64,000 bases of DNA. Source: Fluviicola sp. (GTDB taxonomy: Bacteria > Bacteroidota > Bacteroidia > Flavobacteriales_D > Crocinitomicaceae). The DNA lies in assembly GCA_029866325.1 (NCBI GenBank), contig JARWZO010000027.1, positions 124,001 through 188,000 on the forward strand, in the 5' to 3' direction. The notes under the pieces are model-generated. The model was not told where the DNA came from and ran no database searches. It saw only the letters and a list, made by a program, of their open reading frames with translations. Position 1 is the first letter of the stretch. The number at the start of each line of letters is the position of its first letter. Positions 41,939 to 50,220 of this stretch are shown piece after piece. Made by a program: the position numbers and the translations under genes.

Positions 41939-42646
41939 ATGAAACAATTCAAATTCATATTGATCCCGATTTTTGTAGGCTTATTGAATAGCTGTGGGAT
42001 GAGTCAGTCGGAAAAAATAGTTCTGAAACCTGCAGCATTCCAAGAAAAGATAGCAGCCACCGAAAACGCAACGATTCTTGATGTGCGAACAACGGAAGAA
42101 TTTGCAGGCGGTCATTTGGAAAACGCCAGAAATATTGACTGGACTGCGGATGGATTCGATGCGAAAATTGCCAAACTGGATAAATCCAATCCGTATTTTG
42201 TTTATTGCCTTTCCGGAGGAAGAAGTGCCGCTGCGGCAGAACACATGCGTGAACTTGGGTTCAAAGAAGTATATGAAATGGATGGAGGAATGATGAAATG
42301 GCGCTCGGTCGGACTTCCGGAAGTGTTGGGAACAGCCGCTCCAAAAACGGGTATGACGATTCAGGATTACGAATTACTGATTGCAGATGAGAAAATCGTA
42401 TTGGTCGATTTTTATGCGGAATGGTGCGGTCCTTGCAAAAAAATGAAACCTTTTTTGGAGGAAATTTCAACCGAAATGCAAGCAACCGTTAAAATCGTAC
42501 GTATTGATGTAGACAAAAACCCCGAGCTTGCTAAGGAGCTGAAAATAGATGCATTACCAACAATTCAGATCTACAGAAACAAACAAGTCAGCTGGAGTAA
42601 TGTAGGTTTTGTTGAAAAAGAAACCTTGATTGAACACTTAAAATGA
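41939..42646 (+). CDS. Rhodanese-thioredoxin fusion lipoprotein
   Basis: This is 235 residues. A lipoprotein signal (lipobox LLNSC, Cys19) is followed by a rhodanese domain (about 28-125; DVRTTEEFAGGHLENARNID; loop CLSGGRSAA) and a thioredoxin domain (about 135-235; VLVDFYAEWCGPCKKMKPFL; cis-Pro ALPTIQIY). The exported fusion could receive or reduce persulfides made outside the inner membrane, with the two cytoplasmic rhodaneses as partners. Last gene of the operon; terminator at 42736. Confidence 0.9.
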   Translation: MKQFKFILIPIFVGLLNSCGMSQSEKIVLKPAAFQEKIAATENATILDVRTTEEFAGGHLENARNIDWTADGFDAKIAKLDKSNPYFVYCLSGGRSAAAAEHMRELGFKEVYEMDGGMMKWRSVGLPEVLGTAAPKTGMTIQDYELLIADEKIVLVDFYAEWCGPCKKMKPFLEEISTEMQATVKIVRIDVDKNPELAKELKIDALPTIQIYRNKQVSWSNVGFVEKETLIEHLK

Positions 42647-42735
42647 TGTTTCGTACATTTTTTTTGAAACCTTTTTAAAACATTCCCGTTAGAGTAATCA
42701 ACGGATCAATTATTAACATCTACAGGTTAAGGGAG

Positions 42736-42768
42736 AAAGGCTTTTGTCAGTTGACAGAGGCCTTTTTC
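42736..42768 (+). terminator. Intrinsic terminator
   Basis: AAAGGC/GCCTTT with an inner GTCA-GT-TGAC stem, followed by TTTTC. Confidence 0.78.
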
Positions 42769-42855
42769 TTTGAGTGTAAGGTTGAATCTATGGTGTTTAC
42801 GGTGAACGAACCGATTCTTTTTTTTTGTAGCTTAGTGCATTAAAACCAAAGCTAG

Positions 42856-45093
42856 ATGAAAAAAACTGTACTTCTCTCCGGAATGTTGCTAATGGGCGCT
42901 CTCTCCTTTGCCCAGCAATTCCAACTAATTTCCCATGATGACAGTGGCGTTGCCATTGGTCACAAGCTCAAAGAAATGCCTTATCAGTATGTTACCATTA
43001 ACGGTCAGCAATACATTGATTTCGGTAAAACACATCAGGTTATTTCGATGGAAAACGGGTTGCCGGCAATGCCGCTTTACCATACGTCGGTTCAACTTCC
43101 TGCAAAAGGAAACACACTATTGGTGGTTGAATACGATGCCGTAACCGAAATTCACAATGTTGATGTGGCTCCTTCTAAAGGAAACTTGAAACGAAATATC
43201 GATCCGTTATCTGTTGCTTATACATTCGGGTCGGCTTATCAGCAAAATGCATTTTATCCGTCAAACATCGCTTCGCTAAACGATCCGTTTGTTTGGCGCG
43301 AATCAAGAGGACAAACAATTACCATTTCTCCATACCAATACAATCCTGTGACGAAAGTATTGCGTGTACATGAGAATATCCGCGTTCGTTTGGTAGTTCA
43401 ACCGGATGTTGCCGGAATCAACGAAACAAAAGTATCGAAAATTGACGCTGTTTTAGGAAGCACGCAACAACACTTCTTTATCAATACTTCAAGCGATGTG
43501 CAAAAGTATACTGCTATTGATGAAGAAGGTGAAATGCTGATCATTACTGATGATGCACTTTCTTCTACCATTCTACCATTAGCCAATTGGAAAAATCAAA
43601 AAGGTATCAAAACAACTGTAGTATCAACATCTGTTGCAGGTACAACCGATACACAAATCAAAACCTACATTCAAAATTTTTATGCTTCTAATCCTGATTT
43701 AGTTTATGTATTGCTTGTAGGTGATCATGAAGACGTTCCTTCACATACGTACGGTATGAGTGGTGATGGTGAAGACTTATGGTCTGATTCGTATTACGGA
43801 CAATTAGCCGGTGGAGTGAACGATTTTTATCCGGAGGCTTTTGTAGGACGTTTTTCCGGTTCTGCTTCTCAAGTGAAAGTAATGGTCGACAGAACATTGG
43901 AATACGAAAAAAATCCTGCTGCGGGAGACTGGATGGAAAAAGCCATCGGTTTAGGTTCGGGTGAAGGTTCAGGTTACGGTGATGACGGTGAAGCCGATTG
44001 GCAGCATTTACGTAACATCCGTACACGTTTGATGAGCTATGGATATACAAACGTTTATGAGTTTTATGACGGTTCTAGAGGTGATGAAGATGCAAGTGGG
44101 AATCCAAATTCTACGATCATTCTTCCTGCTGTAAATGAAGGTGTTGGTTTGTTTAATTATACCGGTCATGGTGCGCAAAACACATGTGTTACCGGAAACT
44201 TCACGTCTACCAATATCAATTCAGCTACCAATAACGGTAAATACCCATTAGTCATCTCAGTTGCTTGTAATAACGGAACATTTGCAGGAGGAACTTGCAT
44301 TTCTGAAACTTGGTTGAGAGCTGATAACGCTTCTACACCTGCCGGAGCAATTGCCGCTGCCGGTTCTTCCATTTTGATGGCATGGGCTCAGCCAATGCAA
44401 ACTCAAGATGAAATGGCTGAAATTATTGCAGAGGCTTATCCTGCGAACAAGAAAACTACAATTGGTGGGTTGTTCTATAACAGTCAAGCGAGTATGCTGG
44501 AAGAATACCCAAGCACTGACGGAAAAGAAGTGATGCAAACTTGGCTGTTGTTCGGAGATCCGTCAACTCAATTCCGCAATAAACAAACTATGGGAATTAC
44601 TGTAACTCATGTAGCACAAGTTGCCATGGCTACTACTTCTATAACCGTAAATTGTAATGTGGAAGGTGCCTTGATTGGTATTTCGCAAGACAATGTATTG
44701 ATCGGTCGTGGTTATGTAAGTGGAGGAATAGCTGTAATTACGTTCCCAGCACTCGCTTCAAATTTACCTTTGGCGGTTACGGCTACCAAACAAAATTATG
44801 CTACATATCAAGGTCCGGTTCAGGTGGGTAACGGTCCTGCTGGAATTGAGGAATTGAGCAATTCTGTGACAATGTATCCGAATCCAGCTGCAACAACGGT
44901 AAGCATTGTAAGCAACGAATCAATGATTGAATCGGTTGAATTGGTAACAATTACCGGACAAGTAGTCGGTACGTTCGGCGCTACTAACGGAAGCGTAACA
45001 TTGGATTTGACCACTGTTGCCGCAGGAAGTTATATTGCCCGCGTTACAACTTCAAAAGGTATTGCCATCAAACGATTGGAAGTAGTTAAATAA
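42856..45093 (+). CDS. Gingipain-type (C25 family) cysteine peptidase with T9SS sorting domain
   Basis: This is 745 residues. A signal peptide (1-19) precedes a propeptide-like region (to about 220), a C25 catalytic domain (about 225-575), a beta domain (about 580-665) and a sorting domain (about 670-745, MYPNPAATTVSIVSNESMIE to RLEVVK). The catalytic pair is His438 in NYTGHGAQ and Cys471 in VISVACNNGTF; the 33-residue spacing equals that of gingipain RgpB. AWAQPMQTQDEM and WLLFGDPSTQ complete the family pattern. Candidates for this group include PorU, but PorU is longer and lacks such a tail, so this is probably secreted cargo. Confidence 0.88.
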   Translation: MKKTVLLSGMLLMGALSFAQQFQLISHDDSGVAIGHKLKEMPYQYVTINGQQYIDFGKTHQVISMENGLPAMPLYHTSVQLPAKGNTLLVVEYDAVTEIHNVDVAPSKGNLKRNIDPLSVAYTFGSAYQQNAFYPSNIASLNDPFVWRESRGQTITISPYQYNPVTKVLRVHENIRVRLVVQPDVAGINETKVSKIDAVLGSTQQHFFINTSSDVQKYTAIDEEGEMLIITDDALSSTILPLANWKNQKGIKTTVVSTSVAGTTDTQIKTYIQNFYASNPDLVYVLLVGDHEDVPSHTYGMSGDGEDLWSDSYYGQLAGGVNDFYPEAFVGRFSGSASQVKVMVDRTLEYEKNPAAGDWMEKAIGLGSGEGSGYGDDGEADWQHLRNIRTRLMSYGYTNVYEFYDGSRGDEDASGNPNSTIILPAVNEGVGLFNYTGHGAQNTCVTGNFTSTNINSATNNGKYPLVISVACNNGTFAGGTCISETWLRADNASTPAGAIAAAGSSILMAWAQPMQTQDEMAEIIAEAYPANKKTTIGGLFYNSQASMLEEYPSTDGKEVMQTWLLFGDPSTQFRNKQTMGITVTHVAQVAMATTSITVNCNVEGALIGISQDNVLIGRGYVSGGIAVITFPALASNLPLAVTATKQNYATYQGPVQVGNGPAGIEELSNSVTMYPNPAATTVSIVSNESMIESVELVTITGQVVGTFGATNGSVTLDLTTVAAGSYIARVTTSKGIAIKRLEVVK

Positions 45094-45116
45094 TAAAGAA
45101 TCGAATTATAATAAGA

Positions 45117-45153
45117 AAGGCCCGTTTGTTTTACGCAGACGGGTCTTTTTTTG
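45117..45153 (+). terminator. Intrinsic terminator
   Basis: AGGCCCGT/ACGGGTCT stem around 13 bases, followed by seven T; 24 bases past the protease stop. Confidence 0.8.
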
Positions 45154-45200
45154 GTTGAATTCTTCCAAAAAGGGATGATTGCTTTGACTATTTTTACCGC

Positions 45201-46436
45201 ATGAAAGAAACGGTTGATGTGGTAGTAATTGGTGGAGGAGCGGCAGGATGTTTTGCTGCGATCCAAGCAGGAACCCATTTCCCTGGAGCACGAATTGTAA
45301 TTCTGGAACGGGGAATAAAACCACTTGCCAAAGTAAAGATTTCAGGTGGTGGACGTTGTAATGTTACCAATAGCGTTTCAGATCCAACAGAACTTTCAGC
45401 CAATTACCCGAGAGGCGAACGCTTTCTGCGGAAGGCATTTTACTCGTTTTCGTCGGCTCACATGATTCAGTGGTTAAACGATCGCGGAATCGAATTACGA
45501 GAATATCCGGATGGTTGCCTTTTTCCAATAACCAATGATTCGCAAACCATCATCGATTGTTTTTTGAACGAGCTGAAAAAGCTAAAAATTCCACTGCACC
45601 TTGAATCTAGGGTCGATACGGTTCAACAAATCGAATCGGGTTGGGAAGTCTCGACTCCAACGAGGGTGATAACGTGTAAATCAGTGATCCTTACCGTTGG
45701 CGGACAACCAAAAATAAGTGGCTTTCAGTTGTTGAATCAACTCGATCTGAAAATTGTTTCACCCATTCCGTCGTTGTTTACCTTTAATATGCCCAACGAA
45801 CCTATTCGCGAACTAATGGGGGTTGTCACGGAAAATGCATCGGTACGAATAGTCGGTGAAAAATGGTCAACATCAGGTCCGTTGCTGATTACGCACTGGG
45901 GAATGAGTGGTCCGGCTGTTTTGAAATGTTCTGCTTTCGGAGCCCGTATCTTGGAAGAAAAGGGTTATCGAACACCGATTTCGGTGAATTGGACAGGTGT
46001 TTTGAAACAAGATGATGTGCGGGCAGCGTTGGTCGAATGGAAATCGTCGAACAAAAAATTACTCAATACACCTTTGTTTCAGATCAAAAGCCGTTTGTGG
46101 ACTTATTTGCTGAGCAAATGTGAGCTGCATGAAGACTTGCGTTGGTCGGAATTGGGAAATCGTCAGGAAAACAAACTCATCGAAGTATTGATCAACGATT
46201 TGTATCAAATGGAAGGTAAAACAACCTTCAAAGAAGAGTTTGTAACAGCCGGAGGAATTGATTTGGCTGAAATTGAGGTAAAAACCATGCAGTCTAAACG
46301 ATATCGTGGCTTGTTTTTTGCCGGTGAGGTGATGGATATCGATGGAGTTACCGGTGGATTTAACTTTCAGGCTGCCTGGACTACAGCTGCAATCGCCGGA
46401 AAATCCGTATTATTGAACCAAATGGAAGAGAAATGA
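45201..46436 (+). CDS. NAD(P)/FAD-dependent oxidoreductase (BaiN/HI0933-like)
   Basis: This is a 411-residue flavoprotein. The N-terminal dinucleotide fold is VVVIGGGAAGCFAAIQAG. KISGGGRCNVTN follows, the diagnostic motif of the HI0933/BaiN family, and the C-terminus has FFAGEVMDIDGVTGGFNFQA. The substrate is undefined for most members. It overlaps the following lipoprotein gene by 4 bases (ATGA). Confidence 0.9.
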   Translation: MKETVDVVVIGGGAAGCFAAIQAGTHFPGARIVILERGIKPLAKVKISGGGRCNVTNSVSDPTELSANYPRGERFLRKAFYSFSSAHMIQWLNDRGIELREYPDGCLFPITNDSQTIIDCFLNELKKLKIPLHLESRVDTVQQIESGWEVSTPTRVITCKSVILTVGGQPKISGFQLLNQLDLKIVSPIPSLFTFNMPNEPIRELMGVVTENASVRIVGEKWSTSGPLLITHWGMSGPAVLKCSAFGARILEEKGYRTPISVNWTGVLKQDDVRAALVEWKSSNKKLLNTPLFQIKSRLWTYLLSKCELHEDLRWSELGNRQENKLIEVLINDLYQMEGKTTFKEEFVTAGGIDLAEIEVKTMQSKRYRGLFFAGEVMDIDGVTGGFNFQAAWTTAAIAGKSVLLNQMEEK

Positions 46437-46783
46437 ATACGCTCAATAAAACAATGTTCGTCGTTTTGGCGATTACCCTACTTGGAATGACCAACGCTTG
46501 TAACTTGCACAAAGAAAAACCCGAAGTGGTGGATAACGGTTCTGCTCCTTCAGAATCAACTAGAATTGTCGGAACAGTTCGAGCAACGGATGATTGCGGA
46601 TTTTACATCGAATACATTCAAGGAGATTTAGCCAGAAGCCTTTATCCGATTAACCTCGATGCGAAATTTCAGGTCGATGGTATGCGCTTGAAATTTGCCT
46701 ACGAAGAAGCGAAAGCAAAAGCACCTGAAAATTGTCCGAATTTTCAACCGATTAATGTCTCGGATGTCACTCCGCTTCGTTAA
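46433..46783 (+). CDS. Small lipoprotein, unknown function
   Basis: This is 116 residues with a lipobox (MTNAC, Cys23). The mature part is a small beta domain (RIVGTVRATDDCGFYIEYIQ; SLYPINLDAKFQVDGMRLKF; CPNFQPINVSDV). The pattern 'T-V-x-x-T-D-x-C-G-F-x-I' to 'D-G-x-x-L-x-F' suggests a short OB- or beta-barrel-like domain. Translationally coupled to the flavoprotein. Its stop overlaps the stop of the convergent peptidase gene by four bases (TTAA). Confidence 0.8.
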   Translation: MNTLNKTMFVVLAITLLGMTNACNLHKEKPEVVDNGSAPSESTRIVGTVRATDDCGFYIEYIQGDLARSLYPINLDAKFQVDGMRLKFAYEEAKAKAPENCPNFQPINVSDVTPLR

Positions 46784-47718
46784 AGGTGAACCATTAAATA
46801 ACGATAGAGTTCCAGCATCGACACAATATCCGATTTGAATACCTTTTCATCGGGAGTATGAACATTGTCTTCCGCGGCGCCGATAAAGCACCAATCGATT
46901 GGTAAATCTGATTTCTGGAGCACAGAGCCATCACTTCCACCGGCAGATTCTACTTCCAGTTGAAACGAAACACCCGATTCTCGCGTCAAATCAATAATCC
47001 GGTTGAGGTAACTTCTTCTTGGCAACATACTATCACGCATGGAAACCGCAACTCCGCCACCGTGAACAACGCCATGTGTTACCCAAGTGATGTCACTAAT
47101 TAATGCTTGTTTTAAATTGTAGTTTTCGTACAAGTATCGCGCGCAATTTCCTACGGAGTTTCCGCCGTGTTCTTCGTAAGTAGAAAACACAATGGCTCCG
47201 TTTTCTAGAGTTTCACATAAGCGCAATGCAACCCACACACCCAAACGATTGTCCATGTAAGGCGATTGAATGTACTCTTCGGTTTCCCGGAAATTGGGTT
47301 TAAACGAAAGTAAGGTACCGCGTTCAACTTCTCGGTCTGAAACAAATGTCACTTGATTTTCACCGGATTCTTCTTCAATAAGCATCAATTCAACTTCACA
47401 ATCACCCTTGGAATCATGTCCTACGAGTGGTGTTCCGTCAATATGTCTCGGTCCACCAACACGTATGAGATTATTGGAATACCCAACGCTGTAACCGATG
47501 GTATCCATGTGGGCATACACTGCCGTTCTTGGTTTACCGAATACAAGTATAATCGTATCCTGAAAACCATCTCCCGACAAAACCGTTGGTTGTACTTTCC
47601 AATTCGAGCTATTTTGGCTAATGTAGCTGAGAATAAAATCACGTATTCTAGCTTCGTCGCTTGCACAACCTTGAATGGTTACCAACTCTTCCAATAATGC
47701 CTTATGTTCTAATTCCAT
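46780..47718 (-). CDS. M42/M20-type metallopeptidase
   Basis: This is 312 residues from the ATG at 47718 (the frame can extend to a TTG at 47724). Metal ligands appear in order: AVYAHMDTIG, PYMDNRLGVWVAL, FSTYEEHGGNSVG, ALISDITWVTHG, and AAEDNVHTPDEK near the end. This is the co-catalytic zinc aminopeptidase plan, closest to M42 although shorter than most. It overlaps yigZ by 17 bases, so the two are likely co-expressed. Confidence 0.82.
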   Translation of the reverse strand: MELEHKALLEELVTIQGCASDEARIRDFILSYISQNSSNWKVQPTVLSGDGFQDTIILVFGKPRTAVYAHMDTIGYSVGYSNNLIRVGGPRHIDGTPLVGHDSKGDCEVELMLIEEESGENQVTFVSDREVERGTLLSFKPNFRETEEYIQSPYMDNRLGVWVALRLCETLENGAIVFSTYEEHGGNSVGNCARYLYENYNLKQALISDITWVTHGVVHGGGVAVSMRDSMLPRRSYLNRIIDLTRESGVSFQLEVESAGGSDGSVLQKSDLPIDWCFIGAAEDNVHTPDEKVFKSDIVSMLELYRYLMVHL

Positions 47719-48316
47719 GTTCAATGAGTTCTACGTTTTTTAAATCTTGTAATTGCGCCAAAGCACGATCGTTCGAGATTGGGTAAGAGCCTTTCAGCCG
47801 GCAACTTAACTCGAATTGCTGCTCTTCAACGTGCAGCGGTATTGCTTTCACAATTGCCATAACCGCTGGCATTTGATCGTATTCAAACAACAATTCCACT
47901 ATGCGATGATCTTCTTCTTCAACAATGGTGGCTTGTTCCAACGCTTCTTTAGCTGCAGTTCGATAAGCCGTGATCAATCCACTAACTCCCAGATTGGTTC
48001 CGCCATAATACCGCACAACACCGATCAACACGTTTGTTAAATCGAAAGATTGAATTTGTCCGAGGATCGGAGGTCCGGCAGAATTGGAAGGTTCACCGTC
48101 GTCACTGGCACGAAATACCTTTTTGTCACTTCCCAATCGGAAGGCATAACAAACGTGAACCGCCTGAAAATGTTCTTTTCGCCAGACAGCCAGGTGTTTT
48201 TTTACCTCTTCTTCGGTTTTACACGGAACGGCATACGCCAGAAATTTGGATCCTTTTTCTTTGTAGAATCCTTCGCTAGTTGCAAGAATGGTGCGGTATG
48301 TGCTTGAATTGGTCAA
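47702..48316 (-). CDS. YigZ/IMPACT-family protein, TTG start
   Basis: This is 204 residues. YKEKGSKFLAYAVPCKTEEE, RASDDGEPSNSAGPPILGQI and VVRYYGGTNLGVSGLITAYR are hallmark YigZ segments. The family is linked to translation control, by similarity to IMPACT. No in-frame ATG exists near the N-terminus, and an upstream stop lies seven codons before the TTG at 48316, so the gene almost certainly starts with TTG. Confidence 0.9.
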   Translation of the reverse strand: MTNSSTYRTILATSEGFYKEKGSKFLAYAVPCKTEEEVKKHLAVWRKEHFQAVHVCYAFRLGSDKKVFRASDDGEPSNSAGPPILGQIQSFDLTNVLIGVVRYYGGTNLGVSGLITAYRTAAKEALEQATIVEEEDHRIVELLFEYDQMPAVMAIVKAIPLHVEEQQFELSCRLKGSYPISNDRALAQLQDLKNVELIEHGIRT

Positions 48317-48526
48317 GACTGCGAAATTACAAAACTATCCTGCAATACGCAGATTTGGTTTGTTTGTAGATAAATAGTTGGGTAAAACGCGTGATTTAGC
48401 ACTCAGATTAAGTTGTTCGTATGATTTAAAGTGATAATTGATGCGTTCTTTCCTCGAATTTGTCGAATATTTTTTTTTACAATAGATTAAAACGTTAGAT
48501 TCAATTAAATACTAAAACTAATTCAG

Positions 48527-49531
48527 ATGAAGCTCACTACTACAAAAGGAGGCATTTTTGCCTCGCTAACGCTCGCGTCTATACTTTTATTAGTTCCTGC
48601 GTGTAAAAAACAAAATCTTGCTCCAAGTACAATTACTCCGAATCCTTCCGGTAATACTACTTCTGTTATCACTCCCTGTGGCGAACCCGTTGTGAGTAAT
48701 TTAATTGCTGGGCAAAACACTGTCTCAGGTACAATAACTGTTCAAAATGATCAAGACAGTTTGTATGTCACCTTTACTACTACAAATGGTTGGATGCTTG
48801 GTAAAACACATTTATATGTTGGTGAATTGCAAAATATGCCTGCTACTGCTAATGGAAACCCGCAAATAGGAAATTTCCCGTATCAACATACCTTAGATCC
48901 GATGGCTTCTTCAGATCAGTATGCAATTGCGTTAAGTGATTTGCCCGCTTGCTTTATTGTTGCAACTCATGCAGAAACACATCTGGTGGGTTCTAATGGT
49001 GAAATTATTCAATCAGAGACTTCTTGGGGTCAGGGAACTCAGTTTAATGAGTCTGGAAGTTGGGCTATGTATTCTTCTTATTGTGTTCAGGAATGCGATG
49101 AACCTTGCGTATTTACTACTCAATCCTATGAATTATTCGGTGGACAAACAATTTCGGTTGGAAATTTATTGGTTACGAATGACCAAGATAGTCTAACAAT
49201 TACTTATCAAACAACAGGAGATTGGTACATCGGGAAAATCCATGTGTATGTTGGCGCCTTAGCTGGACTTCCTGTAAACGGACAAAATGCTCCGATACCG
49301 GGGCAATTCCCTTATTCGGAATCGTACAATCCATATACACAAACGGCAACCATTCAAATAGCATTAGCTGATCTTCCTGCTTGTTATGTGATTGCAGCTC
49401 ATGCCGAAATGCATAAAATAGTCAATGGGGTTGATGTACAGCAAGAAACAGCCTGGAGTTACGGAACACCATTCCAAGACACAGATCGATGGGGTTGGAC
49501 CAGTGATTATTGCACTCAAATATGTGAATAA
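48527..49531 (+). CDS. Lipoprotein with two tandem copies of a ~140-residue domain
   Basis: This is 334 residues. The lipobox is LLLVPAC (Cys26), followed by a Thr/Pro/Asn linker. Two repeats follow (about 50-190 and 195-334) with shared phrases: NDQDSLYVTFTTTNGWMLGK / NDQDSLTITYQTTGDWYIGK; IGNFPYQHTLDP / PGQFPYSESYNP; ALSDLPACFIVATHAETH / ALADLPACYVIAAHAEMH; SETSWGQGTQF / QETAWSYGTPF; YSSYCVQEC / TSDYCTQIC. The conserved Cys and the HAE motif look structural or metal-binding. I know this kind of repeat from Flavobacteriia surface proteins but can name no function. Terminator at 49553. Confidence 0.82.
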   Translation: MKLTTTKGGIFASLTLASILLLVPACKKQNLAPSTITPNPSGNTTSVITPCGEPVVSNLIAGQNTVSGTITVQNDQDSLYVTFTTTNGWMLGKTHLYVGELQNMPATANGNPQIGNFPYQHTLDPMASSDQYAIALSDLPACFIVATHAETHLVGSNGEIIQSETSWGQGTQFNESGSWAMYSSYCVQECDEPCVFTTQSYELFGGQTISVGNLLVTNDQDSLTITYQTTGDWYIGKIHVYVGALAGLPVNGQNAPIPGQFPYSESYNPYTQTATIQIALADLPACYVIAAHAEMHKIVNGVDVQQETAWSYGTPFQDTDRWGWTSDYCTQICE

Positions 49532-49552
49532 TACGATTAGATTATAAAAGAG

Positions 49553-49587
49553 AGTCGTTCTGATTTACTGTCGGAACGGCTTTTTTT
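49553..49587 (+). terminator. Intrinsic terminator
   Basis: AGTCGTTC / GGAACGGCT stem (with one G-T pair) around a 12-base loop, followed by seven T. Confidence 0.78.
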
Positions 49588-49648
49588 GTGGTTATTACTT
49601 TTGGTTAAGCATTGATTTTTCTACATTAGCTTTTTAAATTGGTCAAAC

Positions 49649-50164
49649 ATGCATTGGAATCGTTTATTAATCGTTGCGGCAGTTTCATTAGTTGTGATGA
49701 TAGCTTGTAACAAAGAAGAAGAACCGGTAATCAATCCGTGCATGAACGGTCAGCTAGATCCGGGAGAAACTGCCATCGATTACGGTGGAACTTGCGGCGA
49801 TTGTCCTGATCCTGAATATCCAACTGCCGGATTTTCATTCAATGGTGCTTATACTAGTGTATCGACCAAGCAATTGACGTATTCAAACGATTGGAAACTC
49901 TATGTTGCAAATGATTCCGTTTCGGTACAAGTGAATTTGGGAAATGATGGAACAGTTGGTACTGATACATTAATGAATGCATCGGGAAGTTACGCATTTC
50001 TAAACGGGGTAAGCTACCCAACCTTGGTAGAAGGTTCCTCTTCGATTACCAGTCACAACCTCTCGACTCAAAAACTCAGTGGTTTTTTTCAAGCAACGTT
50101 TGTGCGCGTTCCTGGTGATACGCTTCATATTACCAATGGTTATTTCAATTTCTTACATTATTAA
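49649..50164 (+). CDS. Small lipoprotein, unknown function
   Basis: This is 171 residues with a lipobox (VVMIAC, Cys20). CMNGQLDPGETAIDYGGTCG followed by DCP is a short Cys-bearing segment of the kind found in many Bacteroidota surface lipoproteins (a 'C.NG..D.GE...DCGG.C..C' pattern). A beta-rich domain completes it. It is monocistronic, ending at a two-way terminator. Confidence 0.8.
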   Translation: MHWNRLLIVAAVSLVVMIACNKEEEPVINPCMNGQLDPGETAIDYGGTCGDCPDPEYPTAGFSFNGAYTSVSTKQLTYSNDWKLYVANDSVSVQVNLGNDGTVGTDTLMNASGSYAFLNGVSYPTLVEGSSSITSHNLSTQKLSGFFQATFVRVPGDTLHITNGYFNFLHY

Positions 50165-50183
50165 CTTAGTTAAGTTAACAGGA

Positions 50184-50219
50184 TAAAAAAAATCCCCGCT
50201 CATCGAACGGGGATTTTTT
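50184..50219. terminator. Two-way terminator between convergent genes
   Basis: AATCCCCG (50191-50198) and CGGGGATT (50208-50215) form an 8-bp stem with T/A runs on both sides, serving the lipoprotein gene and dnaA. Confidence 0.85.
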
Positions 50220-50220
50220 G

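Noticed and set aside
45201-46436. Bile-acid enzyme BaiN as a specific function
   Set aside because: Only the broad HI0933/BaiN family can be supported; no bile-acid context is present.
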